A stretch of DNA of 64,000 bases from Arthrobacter sp. ISL-28. Its GTDB lineage: Bacteria > Actinomycetota > Actinomycetes > Actinomycetales > Micrococcaceae. The notes under the pieces were generated by a model, which was not told the origin of the DNA, searched no databases, and saw only the letters and a list, made by a program, of their open reading frames with translations. The DNA is taken from assembly GCF_018613875.1 (NCBI RefSeq), contig NZ_JAGGPJ010000005.1, positions 62,001 to 126,000 of the forward strand, in the 5' to 3' direction. The first letter of the stretch is position 1. Every line of letters begins with the position of its first letter. Both the position numbers and the translations under genes were made by a program. Positions 35,870 through 45,493 of the stretch are shown here, piece after piece.

Positions 35870-37660
35870 TTGGGACTCAAGGATTCATCCGGCCACCCGT
35901 TCAAATCCAGCGCAGGGGAGACGGCAGCGCGCACCTCGGTGGCAAGCCTCCGGCAACGGCCCAACGCCCGTGTTCTCATTGTCGGCGGCGGTATTAACGG
36001 CGTCGGCACCTTCCGGGACCTCGCCCTTCAGGGTGTGGACGTTGCGCTCGTGGAGCGCGGCGATTACTGCCAGGGCGCCAGCGGCGCCTCGTCGCATATG
36101 ATCCATGGCGGCATCCGCTACCTTGAAAACGGCGAGTTCCGCCTGGTGCGGGAGTCCGTGGTGGAGCGCAACCGCCTCCTGCGGATAGCGCCGCACTACG
36201 TTAAGCCGCTGCAGACCACCATTCCGATTTTCAGCACCTTCTCCGGGGTGCTCGCCGCACCCCTGCGCTTCCTTACCCACAAGCAGCAGGGCAAGCCCAA
36301 AGAGCGCGGTGCCTTCCTGATCAAACTGGGACTCAGCCTGTATGACGCCTTCTCCCGCGACGGCGGCAGCGTTCCCCGCCACCAGTTCCGTGGGCGCAAG
36401 AAGGCGCTCGCCGAACTCCCGCTGCTGCACCGGGGCGTGAAATACACAGCCACCTACTTCGACGCCTCCGTCCACAACCCCGAGCGCCTCACCCTTGACG
36501 TCCTCCAGGACGGCGAGAAGGCCGGCGCAGCGAATGCCACAGGCAGTGCCCGTGCCAGCAATTACCTGTCCCTCGCGTCGGTCAAAGCGACCTCAGCCGG
36601 AACCAGTACCGTTGTGCTCCGCGATGAACTGACTGGGGAGGTCTTTGATTTCACGGCCGATGTCATCGTCAACACCACCGGGGCATGGGTCGACCTCACC
36701 AACCAGGCGATGGGCGCAGCGTCATCGTTCATGGGCGGCACCAAAGGCTCACACATCGTGCTTGACCACCCCGGCCTGCTGGCTGCCTGCAAGGGCCGCG
36801 AGATCTTCTTCGAACATACCGACGGCCGGATCGTCCTGATCTATCCCATGGGGGACCGGGTCCTGGTAGGCACCACGGATGTCCGCGCTGACATGTCCGA
36901 GGACGCCGTATGCACTGAAGCCGAGATCGACTATTTCTTCGACCTCATCGGTTATGTTTTCCCGGACATCGTGGTGCACCGGGAGCAGATCGTTTATTCA
37001 TTCTCGGGCGTCCGCCCTCTGCCGAGGCACGACGCCACCCAGCCCGGCTTCGTGTCCCGTGATTACCGCATTGAGCGCCGGGCGCCGGAAGCCGGCGGCA
37101 GTGGCGCCGTCGTACTTAGCCTTGTGGGCGGCAAATGGACTACGTTCCGGGCGCTCGCGGAGCACCTGAGCAACGACGTCCTCGCCGAACTGGGCAGGGA
37201 ACGGAAAGTCTCGACGGCGAAACTCGCCATCGGCGGCGGCGCCGGCTTCCCGGATTCCGACGCCGGCATCCAGCAATGGATCAAGGCGCACATGGGCGGT
37301 TCCCGCGACGCCGACAGGGTCTCCGGTCTCCTGACCAGATACGGAACCCGTGCCGAAGAGGTCATCCAGTATCTCGATGCAGGGCCGGACAGCCTCCTGC
37401 ATTCCACCCGGGAACTCAGCGTGCGTGAGCTGGAATTCATGGCTGCCAACGAGCAGATCGGCCACCTCGTGGACGTTCTGATCCGCAGGACCTCGCTCGC
37501 CTTCCGCGGCCTGGTCACCGGAGAACTGCTGAACGAAATCGCCGACAATCTGGCCGGGCCGCTGGGCTGGGACGCAGCTGGCCGTGCCGCCGAAATCGAC
37601 CACGCTCAGGAGGTGCTGCAGCGGTATCACGGCGTCCACGTCCACAGCCTGGTCACCTAG
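35870..37660 (+). CDS. glpD: Glycerol-3-phosphate dehydrogenase, FAD-dependent
   Basis: 596 residues; oxidises glycerol 3-phosphate to dihydroxyacetone phosphate, passing electrons to quinones at the membrane. ARVLIVGGGINGVGTFRDLA is the FAD fold, GASGASSHMIHGGIRYLENG the substrate segment with HGG-R, and VLVGTTDVRADMSEDAVC and SLVGGKWTTFRALAEH the C-terminal signatures. I chose TTG 35870 (first residues LGLKDSS) because AAAGGAGCAG precedes it at good spacing; the open frame extends back to 35765 without a good site. First gene of the glp operon. Confidence 0.92.
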   Translation: MGLKDSSGHPFKSSAGETAARTSVASLRQRPNARVLIVGGGINGVGTFRDLALQGVDVALVERGDYCQGASGASSHMIHGGIRYLENGEFRLVRESVVERNRLLRIAPHYVKPLQTTIPIFSTFSGVLAAPLRFLTHKQQGKPKERGAFLIKLGLSLYDAFSRDGGSVPRHQFRGRKKALAELPLLHRGVKYTATYFDASVHNPERLTLDVLQDGEKAGAANATGSARASNYLSLASVKATSAGTSTVVLRDELTGEVFDFTADVIVNTTGAWVDLTNQAMGAASSFMGGTKGSHIVLDHPGLLAACKGREIFFEHTDGRIVLIYPMGDRVLVGTTDVRADMSEDAVCTEAEIDYFFDLIGYVFPDIVVHREQIVYSFSGVRPLPRHDATQPGFVSRDYRIERRAPEAGGSGAVVLSLVGGKWTTFRALAEHLSNDVLAELGRERKVSTAKLAIGGGAGFPDSDAGIQQWIKAHMGGSRDADRVSGLLTRYGTRAEEVIQYLDAGPDSLLHSTRELSVRELEFMAANEQIGHLVDVLIRRTSLAFRGLVTGELLNEIADNLAGPLGWDAAGRAAEIDHAQEVLQRYHGVHVHSLVT

Positions 37661-37816
37661 AGCTTCGTCTCCCGGGCAGGGCAGCCCGGGTGCAAGGGCC
37701 GCATCCGTCCGCCAGCGCGGGGATGGAGGCGACCGGCCGGCAGGGCCAAAGCGCTGCCGGTACAACGGTTCTTCAAACTCACGAAGAACCGACAACAGAA
37801 AATGGAGGAGTCAAAG

Positions 37817-38563
37817 ATGTCTCTTGAATTGGTTTTTCTTTCCGAGGTCTTCGGAACCGGCATGCTGACGCTGCTTGGCTGCGGCGTGGTGGCCAACGTC
37901 GCGCTCAAGGGCACGAAGGGCAACAACGGCGGGTTCCTGATGGTCACGTGGGGATGGGGCATCGCCGTTTTCGCCGGCGTGTTTGTCGCGGCCAGGTCCG
38001 GTGCCCACCTGAACCCCGCCGTCACCCTGGGCCTGCTCGTCAAGGGCAAGGACGAGTACGCCCCGGGCGTTCCGGTAGACGCGGCGTCCACCGTCACGTA
38101 CTTCGGCGGAGAAATGGTCGGTGCGTTCCTGGGCGCCGTGGTCATGTGGCTGGCGCACAAACAGCACTTCGATGCGGAACCTGCGCAGGCCAACAAGTTG
38201 GGGGTCTTTTCCACCGGCCCGGCCATCCGCTCCACGCCCTGGAACCTGATCACCGAAATCATCGGCACCTTTGTGCTGGTCTTTGTGATCCTCACCTTCG
38301 GCGGGACCCCCTCAGGGCTTGGCCCGCTGGCTGTGGCGCTCCTGGTCGTCGGCATCGGCGTATCCCTGGGCGGCCCCACCGGCTACGCCATCAACCCTGC
38401 CCGTGACCTCGGACCACGCATCGCCCACGCCGTACTGCCCATCAAGGGTAAGGGCTCCAGCGACTGGAGCTACTCGTGGATCCCGGTGGTGGGACCCCTG
38501 ATCGGCGGAGCATTGGCAGGCCTCGCCGGGCAGCTTCCGATCGTGTTCACCGCTGCTACTTAG
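37817..38563 (+). CDS. glpF: Glycerol uptake facilitator (aquaglyceroporin)
   Basis: 248 residues, six membrane helices with both NPA boxes: [14 protein letters not shown] and [13 protein letters not shown]. The Asp after the second NPA-R is typical of glycerol facilitators rather than water channels. ATG 37817 has GGAGGAGTC upstream; the longer frame from 37802 runs through that ribosome site. Lies between glpD and glpK. Confidence 0.93.
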   Translation: MSLELVFLSEVFGTGMLTLLGCGVVANVALKGTKGNNGGFLMVTWGWGIAVFAGVFVAARSGAHLNPAVTLGLLVKGKDEYAPGVPVDAASTVTYFGGEMVGAFLGAVVMWLAHKQHFDAEPAQANKLGVFSTGPAIRSTPWNLITEIIGTFVLVFVILTFGGTPSGLGPLAVALLVVGIGVSLGGPTGYAINPARDLGPRIAHAVLPIKGKGSSDWSYSWIPVVGPLIGGALAGLAGQLPIVFTAAT

Positions 38564-38633
38564 AACCGCAGCACAGCATTTCCCTGATCCACAGCAATAT
38601 CTTCAGAAACTTCAACAGGACAAGGACGTCATC

Positions 38634-40148
38634 ATGAGCCAGTACGTAATCGCCATTGACCAGGGCACCACGAGCACCCGCGCCATCGTCTTCGACCAGA
38701 CGGGCAACATCGTCTCCTCGGGGCAGATGGAACACGAGCAGATCTTCCCGCAGGCCGGCTGGGTGGAACACGATCCAGCGGAAATCTGGAACAACACCCG
38801 CGAGGTCATCGCCTCCGCCCTGTCCAAGGCGAACCTGACCCGGCACGACATTGCCGCCGTCGGCATCACCAACCAGCGTGAAACCTCAGTAGTCTGGGAC
38901 AAGACCACTGGCGAGGCGGTCTACAACGCGATCGTCTGGCAGGACACCCGGACCCAGCCGATCGTGGACGAGCTCTCGAAGGACGGCGGAGCGGACCGCT
39001 TTAAGCAGAAAGTCGGCCTGCCGCTGGCAACATACTTCTCGGGAACCAAGATCAAGTGGATTTTGGACAACGTCGACGGCGCCCGCGCCAAGGCCGAGGC
39101 CGGGGACCTGGTCTTCGGCAACACGGACTCGTGGGTGCTGTGGAACCTGACAGGCGGCGTGGACGGCGGCGTGCACGTCACCGATGTCACCAACGCCTCC
39201 CGGACCCTCTTCATGGACCTGGACACGCTGCAATGGGACGAGGAAATCCTCGGCATCTTCGGTGTGCCGGTGACCATGATGCCCGCCATCAAGTCCTCCT
39301 CCGAGGTCTATGGCACCGTCCACACGTCCCAGCTGCTGCGGGAAGTTCCCGTGGCGGGCATCCTGGGCGACCAGCAGGCTGCCACGTTCGGCCAGGCGGC
39401 CTTCCAGACCGGCGAGGCGAAGAACACGTACGGCACAGGCTGCTTCCTCATCTTCAACACCGGCGAGGAGATCGTCCACTCCAAGAACGGATTGCTGACC
39501 ACCGTCGGGTACAAATTGGGGGACGCAGCGCCGCACTATGCACTGGAAGGGTCCATTGCCGTCACCGGCTCGCTCATCCAGTGGCTGCGTGACAATCTGG
39601 GCATGATCAGCAGTGCACCGGAAGTGGAGACCCTGGCTGCGTCCGTGAAGGACAACGGCGGCGTGTACATCGTTCCGGCCTTTTCGGGACTGTTCGCACC
39701 GTACTGGCGCTCCGATGCCCGTGGTGCCATCGTGGGCCTGACGCGGTTCGTCAACAGGAACCACATCGCGAGGGCCGCCCTCGAGGCCACCGCCTTCCAG
39801 ACCCGAGAGGTGCTGGACGCGGTCAACGCCGACTCCGGCGTTCCGCTCACCGAGCTGAAGGTCGACGGCGGCATGGTCGCCAACGATGCGCTCATGCAGT
39901 TCCAGGCGGACATTCTGGGCGTGCCCGTAATCCGTCCGAAGGTGGTCGAGACCACGGCCCTCGGCGCTGCTTATGCGGCCGGCCTCGCTGTCGGGTTCTG
40001 GAAGGACCTTGGCGAGCTGTCTGCCAACTGGTCCGAGGACAAGCGTTGGGAGCCGACGATGGACAAGGCGGAGCAGGACCGCCAGCTGCGGCTGTGGCGG
40101 AAGGCCGTCACCAAGTCCATGGACTGGGTCGACGAGGACGTGAGGTAG
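38634..40148 (+). CDS. glpK: Glycerol kinase
   Basis: 504 residues, FGGY family. [20 protein letters not shown] opens the ATPase domain, [20 protein letters not shown] and [11 protein letters not shown] are substrate signatures, and [20 protein letters not shown] and [20 protein letters not shown] are FGGY signatures. It phosphorylates glycerol entering through GlpF, giving the substrate of GlpD. ATG 38634 with AAGGAC upstream. Last gene of the glp operon; a strong hairpin follows. Confidence 0.96.
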   Translation: MSQYVIAIDQGTTSTRAIVFDQTGNIVSSGQMEHEQIFPQAGWVEHDPAEIWNNTREVIASALSKANLTRHDIAAVGITNQRETSVVWDKTTGEAVYNAIVWQDTRTQPIVDELSKDGGADRFKQKVGLPLATYFSGTKIKWILDNVDGARAKAEAGDLVFGNTDSWVLWNLTGGVDGGVHVTDVTNASRTLFMDLDTLQWDEEILGIFGVPVTMMPAIKSSSEVYGTVHTSQLLREVPVAGILGDQQAATFGQAAFQTGEAKNTYGTGCFLIFNTGEEIVHSKNGLLTTVGYKLGDAAPHYALEGSIAVTGSLIQWLRDNLGMISSAPEVETLAASVKDNGGVYIVPAFSGLFAPYWRSDARGAIVGLTRFVNRNHIARAALEATAFQTREVLDAVNADSGVPLTELKVDGGMVANDALMQFQADILGVPVIRPKVVETTALGAAYAAGLAVGFWKDLGELSANWSEDKRWEPTMDKAEQDRQLRLWRKAVTKSMDWVDEDVR

Positions 40149-40152
40149 GAAA

Positions 40153-40193
40153 GGCCCGGGCCCGGATCCGCGGACCAGCCGCGGACCCGGGCC
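40153..40193 (+). terminator. Strong hairpin after glpK
   Basis: GGCCCGGG at 40153 pairs with CCCGGGCC at 40186, and inside it CCGCGG (40168) pairs with CCGCGG (40179) around ACCAG. It lies between the convergent glpK and secreted-protein genes and can serve both. No U-run, as is common in actinobacteria. Confidence 0.75.
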
Positions 40194-40223
40194 GCCGGCA
40201 TTCAGCCAGTTCGCATCAGCCGG

Positions 40224-41141
40224 TCAGTCGTCGTCATCGTCACGGGGTGTGGCGACTTCGGCACGAGGCGTCTTCGCGTAGACACTCTTGCTGACGGTGT
40301 ATGCGTGCTTGTCGAGCTTCAGCGCCTGCCGGTTAATGTCCTCCAGCCTGTCGTCACTGAACTTCCTGATCTTGACGAGGTCCATCGTTTCCTGTTCCTC
40401 GCCACCAACAGCCGTCACTTTGACCAGCCCTGTGCCTTCGGAGTAGAACTTCCGCTGGTGCCCCGCGCTGGGAGGCTCCAAGGGGCTGTACTCATCGATC
40501 ACCAGTACATCGTCGTAGTAGCCTGTTGGGACCCGGACCTGCTGATGCTTCTTTAACACATCTCCGCAGTCCAAAAAGTCCACTTCCGGTGCGTAGGCCT
40601 GGACGTAGTGGGGACCTTTAATCCGAGGGTCCGCCTTCATGGCTATGCCGGCCTGGGCCTTGTCTATCCCGTGGATGAATGTGCTTGGAGCGCCCACGAA
40701 CTTGCCGTCCTCGTACTCCTCGGGATACTCGCCGAACAGCCATACATCGCCCCTCCTAGTCTGGGCAAAGAAGGCAAGTTCGGACTCCACCAGCTCGCCG
40801 TCGCTGTAGTCCCTGTCCCACATCACGAGGGTTTTCACCCCGTCGATCACCTTGGTAAGTCCGGTCACGGTATGGACGACGGTACGCACGCTCGTTGACT
40901 CCGCGGTCTTGACTGTTCCTGTGGTTGTGTACTGCATGCCCGGTCTCAGCGGAAACCACTCGTTGTCTATTTTTGGTTTCTTTGGAAAGTCAGAGCGGTC
41001 AAACTTGATCTCCGATCCGGGTCCGCAGAGCGCGCGTGGGGCCGCGGTGGTCGCCGCAGAACCCGTCGCGGACGTGAACGTGGCCAGAAACAGCGCCAGC
41101 ACCGAACCTGCCGCTGTTAGCCGTCTCTTATGCTGAAACAT
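40224..41141 (-). CDS. Secreted protein of unknown function with an Asp-rich tail
   Basis: 305 residues with a signal peptide (MFQHKRRLTAAGSVLALFLA, then TSATGSAATTA). The mature part starts with LCGPGSEIKFDRSDFPKKP and IDNEWFPLRPGMQYTTTG and ends in TPRDDDDD. Such proteins are common in actinobacterial secretomes without known function. ATG 41141 has GAGGAAGG upstream; the longer frame to 41258 lacks a signal-like start. It converges on glpK but appears independent of glycerol metabolism. Confidence 0.7.
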   Translation of the reverse strand: MFQHKRRLTAAGSVLALFLATFTSATGSAATTAAPRALCGPGSEIKFDRSDFPKKPKIDNEWFPLRPGMQYTTTGTVKTAESTSVRTVVHTVTGLTKVIDGVKTLVMWDRDYSDGELVESELAFFAQTRRGDVWLFGEYPEEYEDGKFVGAPSTFIHGIDKAQAGIAMKADPRIKGPHYVQAYAPEVDFLDCGDVLKKHQQVRVPTGYYDDVLVIDEYSPLEPPSAGHQRKFYSEGTGLVKVTAVGGEEQETMDLVKIRKFSDDRLEDINRQALKLDKHAYTVSKSVYAKTPRAEVATPRDDDDD

Positions 41142-41626
41142 CTCGATCGCCTTCCTCGGGTGGGACTTGTTCATGCGGACATCTGCCAGAGCGCGGGCTA
41201 AGCATCGGCTGAGTTTCTCGCACGACTCTGGGGGGCATTGACCGGATTCTGGGGACATTCAGAAGTCGGGGGACGCTGGGAAGGGAGCACCGGCGCCCGC
41301 GAAGGGGCAGCGGTGTTCTCTGGGAGAAGGAGCGGGCCCGCCGGCACGAGAGCCGGGGCGGGAGGGGAACGCGGAACAATTCGGCGCGACGGGTCAACCT
41401 TGCGCGATGGTTTGCCGGATGGTTGACCGGGGAAACAGGCAAAACGTCCACTGCAGGCTCCACAACCCGAGACCCTTGCCGTACCCCCATACATTCTGTT
41501 CTGAATGGTGGACCTGCTGCGGGTATTTGGCAATGGGTCCTCTGCACGCTTTACACCGCACCGTTTGGCCCGCACCTTACACGAGGCGGTTCAGCATGAA
41601 CGCGGGAGAGACGCTAGAGTAGGTTT
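41142..41626. other. Intergenic region upstream of the leuS leader
   Basis: About 480 bp with no convincing gene. It must contain divergent promoters for the secreted-protein gene and leuS. TAGAGT at 41615, just before the leader-peptide ATG, is a possible -10, with TTCAGC at 41590 as a weak -35. Confidence 0.45.
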
Positions 41627-41653
41627 ATGCGTGCGATCCTCCTGCTTAGCTAG
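41627..41653 (+). CDS. leuS leader peptide (MRAILLLS)
   Basis: An 8-codon ORF, ATG CGT GCG ATC CTC CTG CTT AGC TAG, with three consecutive leucine codons, 125 bp before leuS. It is followed at once by two hairpins, the second with a T-run. This is the classic layout of ribosome-mediated attenuation: scarce charged tRNA-Leu would stall the ribosome on the Leu codons. A TAGAGT hexamer just upstream suggests a very short 5' end or a leaderless transcript. Confidence 0.7.
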   Translation: MRAILLLS

Positions 41654-41716
41654 CCGCCCGGTATCCCGGATATACGGACTACCGAGCGGCCGCCCCTCCA
41701 TGTCGAGGGGCTTTTG
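41653..41716 (+). promoter_or_regulatory. Leucine attenuator of leuS
   Basis: Hairpin 1: GCCGCCCGGTA (41653) pairs with TACCGAGCGGC (41680), 10 of 11 pairs, and starts on the last base of the leader stop codon. Hairpin 2, the terminator: GCCCCTC (41692) pairs with GAGGGGC (41705) around CATGTC and is followed by TTTTGTGTGT. TCCCGGA (41664) can alternatively pair with TCCGGGA (41721), which could form a competing structure. Ribosome position on the leader peptide would choose between them. Confidence 0.65.
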
Positions 41717-41778
41717 TGTGTCCGGGACGCATTCCCGGCAGGCGGCAGGGGATCAGACCGTTGTGACAGACAGACGTC

Positions 41779-44328
41779 ATGACAGAACAGAAGAGGGCAG
41801 CAGTGAGCGTTCAGCCGGAGACCGAGACCGGAACAACAGCAGGTGGAGCGGAAAGCCCCGAGGAGGGCGCCTACAGCTTCGCGGCAATGGAGGCCAAGTG
41901 GCCGCAGGAGTGGGAGGACCTTAAGGTCTTCTCCCCGGTCGACGACGGCTCCCGGGAACGCCGGTACGTGCTGGACATGTTCCCGTACCCTTCCGGTGAC
42001 CTGCACATGGGCCACGCCGAGGCCTTCGCCATGGGCGACGTCGTCGCACGCTACTTGCGCCAGAAGGGCTACGACGTCCTGCACCCCATCGGTTGGGATT
42101 CCTTCGGCCTTCCGGCCGAGAACGCGGCGATCAAGCGCAACGCGCACCCGAGCGAGTGGACCTACGCCAACATCGAGACCCAGGCCGCGTCGTTCAAGCG
42201 CTACGCCATCTCTGCTGACTGGTCCCGCCGCCTGCACACATCCGATCCCGAGTACTACCGCTGGACCCAGTGGCTGTTCAAGCGCTTCTACGAGCGCGGC
42301 CTCGCTTACCGCAAGGACTCACCGGTCAACTGGTGCCCTAAGGACCTGACCGTGCTGGCCAACGAGCAGGTTGTCAACGGCGCCTGCGAACGCTGCGGCA
42401 CAGCCGTGACCAAGAAGTCGCTGAACCAGTGGTATTTCAAGATCACCGACTACGCGGACCGCCTGCTGGATGACATGTCCGAGCTGCAGGGGCACTGGCC
42501 CGAACGCGTACTGGCCATGCAGCGAAATTGGATCGGCCGCTCAGAAGGCGCGCACGTCCGGTTCGTGATCGAGGCGTCGGACGGACGCGCCGAGCGTGAG
42601 GTCACCGTCTTCACCACGCGTCCGGACACCCTGTACGGCGCCACCTTCTTCGTCGTGGCGGCGGACGCGCACCTGGCCCTGGACCTGGTCACGCCCGAAC
42701 ACCACGACGCACTCATGGCCTACCGGGAAAAGGTCAAGGGCCTTTCGGACATCGAACGCCAGTCCACCGAGCGCGAAAAGACCGGTGTCTTCACCGGCCG
42801 CTACGCCATCAACCCGCTTAATGGCGAAAAGCTGCCCGTCTGGGCAGCAGACTACGTTCTGGCCGACTACGGCACCGGCGCCATCATGGCGGTGCCCGCG
42901 CACGACCAGCGCGACCTCGACTTCGCCCGGGAGTTCGGCCTGCCGGTGCGGGCGGTGCTGGACACCGGCGAGGAGGATCCCGCCGTCTCCGGCAAGGCAA
43001 CGGCCGGGGAAGGCACGCTCATCAACTCGGGTCCGCTGGACGGCATGCCCAAGGCAGAGGCCATCCCGGCCGCCATCGACATCCTCGACAAACAGGGCAC
43101 CGGCGAGAAGTTCGTGAACTTCCGGCTTCGCGACTGGCTACTGAGCCGTCAGCGTTTCTGGGGCACCCCGATCCCCATCATCCACTGTGCCGAGTGCGGC
43201 GAAGTGCCGGTACCTGACGAGCAACTCCCGGTTACGCTTCCCGAAGACCTGCGCGGCGAGGCGCTGTCACCACGGGGCACGTCCCCGCTGGCCGCGGCCG
43301 CCGAGTGGGTCAACGTCGAGTGCCCGAATTGCGGACGTGCAGCCCAGCGGGATACGGACACCATGGACACGTTCGTGGACTCGTCCTGGTACTTCCTGCG
43401 CTTCGTCTCCCCGCACTACACCGACGGCCCGTTCGATCCTGCGAAGATCAATGACTGGATGCCGGTCGGGCAGTATGTCGGCGGCGTCGAGCACGCCATC
43501 CTGCACCTGCTCTACGCCCGCTTCTTTACGAAGGTCATCCATGATATGGGCCTCCTGGCGGCGGACGAGCCGTTCAGTGCGCTGCTGAACCAGGGCCAGG
43601 TCCTGAACGGCGGCAAGGCCATGAGCAAGTCGCTGGGCAACGGCGTGGACCTGGGCGAGCAGCTGGACAAGTTCGGCGTCGATGCCGTCCGCCTCACCAT
43701 GATCTTTGCCTCCCCGCCGGAAGACGACGTCGACTGGGCGGACGTTTCGCCGTCGGGATCCGCGAAGTTCCTGGCCCGCGCATGGCGGCTGGGGCAGGAC
43801 GTCACCAGTGAACCCGGCGTGGACGTCAGCACCGGCGACCGCGCCCTGCGGACGATTACTCACCGGACCATCGCCGACGCCGCGGACCTGCTGGACAACA
43901 ACAAGTTCAACGTGGTGGTGGCCAAGCTCATGGAGCTGGTCAATGCCACGCGCAAGACCATCGATTCCGGTGCCGGCGGCGCGGACCCGGCGGTCCGCGA
44001 AGCCGCCGAAACCGTGGCCGTGATCCTGAGCCTTTTCGCTCCCTACACCGCCGAAGACCTGTGGAACGTCCTGGGCCACCCCGCCTCCGTGGCCAACGCC
44101 GGCTGGCCCGCGCACGACGACGCCCTGCTGGTGCAGGACACCATCACGGCCGTGGTCCAGGTCCAGGGCAAGGTCAGGGACCGGCTGGAGGTTTCGCCCG
44201 GCATCTCCGAGGATGACCTGCGTGAGTTGGCGCTGACCTCGGAGAACGTTCAGCGCGCCCTTGAGGGGCGCGGCATCCGCACGGTCATCGTGCGGGCGCC
44301 TAAACTGGTCAACATCGTCCCGGCCTAG
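41779..44328 (+). CDS. leuS: Leucyl-tRNA synthetase
   Basis: 849 residues, class I synthetase charging tRNA-Leu. The HIGH motif is in [17 protein letters not shown], the KMSKS motif in [20 protein letters not shown]; the CP1 editing domain shows [20 protein letters not shown] and [21 protein letters not shown] 35-residue low-complexity leader precedes the catalytic domain. ATG 41779. Regulated, I infer, by the leucine attenuator upstream. A GC-rich hairpin follows the stop. Confidence 0.97.
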   Translation: MTEQKRAAVSVQPETETGTTAGGAESPEEGAYSFAAMEAKWPQEWEDLKVFSPVDDGSRERRYVLDMFPYPSGDLHMGHAEAFAMGDVVARYLRQKGYDVLHPIGWDSFGLPAENAAIKRNAHPSEWTYANIETQAASFKRYAISADWSRRLHTSDPEYYRWTQWLFKRFYERGLAYRKDSPVNWCPKDLTVLANEQVVNGACERCGTAVTKKSLNQWYFKITDYADRLLDDMSELQGHWPERVLAMQRNWIGRSEGAHVRFVIEASDGRAEREVTVFTTRPDTLYGATFFVVAADAHLALDLVTPEHHDALMAYREKVKGLSDIERQSTEREKTGVFTGRYAINPLNGEKLPVWAADYVLADYGTGAIMAVPAHDQRDLDFAREFGLPVRAVLDTGEEDPAVSGKATAGEGTLINSGPLDGMPKAEAIPAAIDILDKQGTGEKFVNFRLRDWLLSRQRFWGTPIPIIHCAECGEVPVPDEQLPVTLPEDLRGEALSPRGTSPLAAAAEWVNVECPNCGRAAQRDTDTMDTFVDSSWYFLRFVSPHYTDGPFDPAKINDWMPVGQYVGGVEHAILHLLYARFFTKVIHDMGLLAADEPFSALLNQGQVLNGGKAMSKSLGNGVDLGEQLDKFGVDAVRLTMIFASPPEDDVDWADVSPSGSAKFLARAWRLGQDVTSEPGVDVSTGDRALRTITHRTIADAADLLDNNKFNVVVAKLMELVNATRKTIDSGAGGADPAVREAAETVAVILSLFAPYTAEDLWNVLGHPASVANAGWPAHDDALLVQDTITAVVQVQGKVRDRLEVSPGISEDDLRELALTSENVQRALEGRGIRTVIVRAPKLVNIVPA

Positions 44329-44337
44329 CCGGGTCCC

Positions 44338-44361
44338 GGCCGCCGGTCCTTGCCGGCGGCC
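44338..44361 (+). terminator. Hairpin after leuS
   Basis: GGCCGCCGG and CCGGCGGCC, a perfect 9-bp stem with a 6-base loop TCCTTG, starting 10 bp after the leuS stop. It overlaps the most upstream possible DegV start, which argues that DegV begins further downstream. Confidence 0.75.
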
Positions 44362-44385
44362 GGCCAGAACTGCTGGAGGTGCGCC

Positions 44386-45444
44386 CTGATTGACCGTGAG
44401 CCGGCCGCCTGGCTGTGGTTGAAAGATCATCTCGCCCGTCTCCGCCAAGCCACCGTTCCGGGGCGGGTGCCGCCCGCGGCGGAACCCGCCGTCGTCGTCC
44501 GCACCGCTGTGGTGACGGACTCCGCCGCCGCGCTGCCGGCTGACTGGGTGAGGGGCTTATCCCTCGACGGCAGGCTTGCCGTTGTGCCCATGCCGGTCAT
44601 GGTGGGCGAGGAAATTTACGGTGAGGGTGAGGACGACATCACCGAGACCATCGCGGTGGCCCTTGCCGCAGCGACTCCGGTCAAGACCTCCCGGCCGTCG
44701 CCCGGGCAGTTTGAGCAGGCCTATCTGGCCGCCGAACGGAGCGGCTATGAGTCGGTGGTGTCCATCCATATTTCCGGCAGCCTCTCCGGCACCGCGGATT
44801 CGGCCCGGATCGCTGCCGGCCGCGTCGGCATCCCGGTCGAGGTGCTGGACACCCGGACCGTCGGCATGGCGCAGGGGCTGGCGGTGCAAGGCGCCGTGGT
44901 GGCCGCAGCCGACGGGCGCAGCGCCACGGACGTGCGGAAGTTCGCCGAGGAACGCCTGGCGAAGACCAAAGTGTACTTTTACGTGCCGAGCCTGGAGCAG
45001 CTGAGGCGGGGCGGACGGATTGGGGCGGCCGCGTCCCTTTTGGGGACCATGTTCTCGATCAAGCCAATTCTTGCGGTCGACGGCGGCAAGATCGTTCCGC
45101 TGGAGAAGATCCGTTCCGCTGCGAAGGCCATCGCCCGGCTCGAGGAGATCGTTGTTGCGGACGCCGCCGCCAGGCCGGCGGGGGAGGCCCGGCTGGCCAT
45201 CCACCACTTCGGGAACCGGCCGGAAGCCGAAGTACTTGCCTCCAAACTTGCCGCGGCACTGCCGGACAGCCCGCCGGCACAGATCAGTTCCCTGCCGGCG
45301 GTGCTCGCCGCCCATGCGGGGCTCGGCGTCCTTGCCGTGATAGTCAGCGAAAGTACCACATCGGTCGCCAGTGTCCTTCGCCCTCTCCCCAGCAGCGGCC
45401 GTACCGGGCCGAACGGGTCCTCGCCGTTGACGCTATCCACATAG
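44386..45444 (+). CDS. DegV family protein (fatty-acid-binding)
   Basis: About 352 residues. The DegV fold binds a fatty acid and, in firmicutes, acts as the FakB subunit of fatty-acid kinase. Family features are VRTAVVTDSAAALPADWV, TSRPSPGQFEQAYLAA, VSIHISGSLSGTADSARIAA, VLDTRTVGMAQGLAV and QLRRGGRIGAAASLLGTMFS. The start is not certain: GGAGG at 44375 is followed by in-frame CTG 44386 and ATT 44389 but no ATG/GTG at good distance, while TTG 44350 lies in the leuS terminator. I report CTG 44386. About 30 extra N-terminal residues are unique to this protein. Confidence 0.82.
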   Translation: MIDREPAAWLWLKDHLARLRQATVPGRVPPAAEPAVVVRTAVVTDSAAALPADWVRGLSLDGRLAVVPMPVMVGEEIYGEGEDDITETIAVALAAATPVKTSRPSPGQFEQAYLAAERSGYESVVSIHISGSLSGTADSARIAAGRVGIPVEVLDTRTVGMAQGLAVQGAVVAAADGRSATDVRKFAEERLAKTKVYFYVPSLEQLRRGGRIGAAASLLGTMFSIKPILAVDGGKIVPLEKIRSAAKAIARLEEIVVADAAARPAGEARLAIHHFGNRPEAEVLASKLAAALPDSPPAQISSLPAVLAAHAGLGVLAVIVSESTTSVASVLRPLPSSGRTGPNGSSPLTLST

Positions 45445-45493
45445 CGGCAGTCCGCCCTGTCCGCCCGAGCGCCCCGGCTCCTAGGGTGGTGGT

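Noticed and set aside
41627..41778. T-box riboswitch ahead of leuS
   Set aside because: No T-box consensus or specifier-loop structure; the leader peptide with Leu codons explains the hairpins better.
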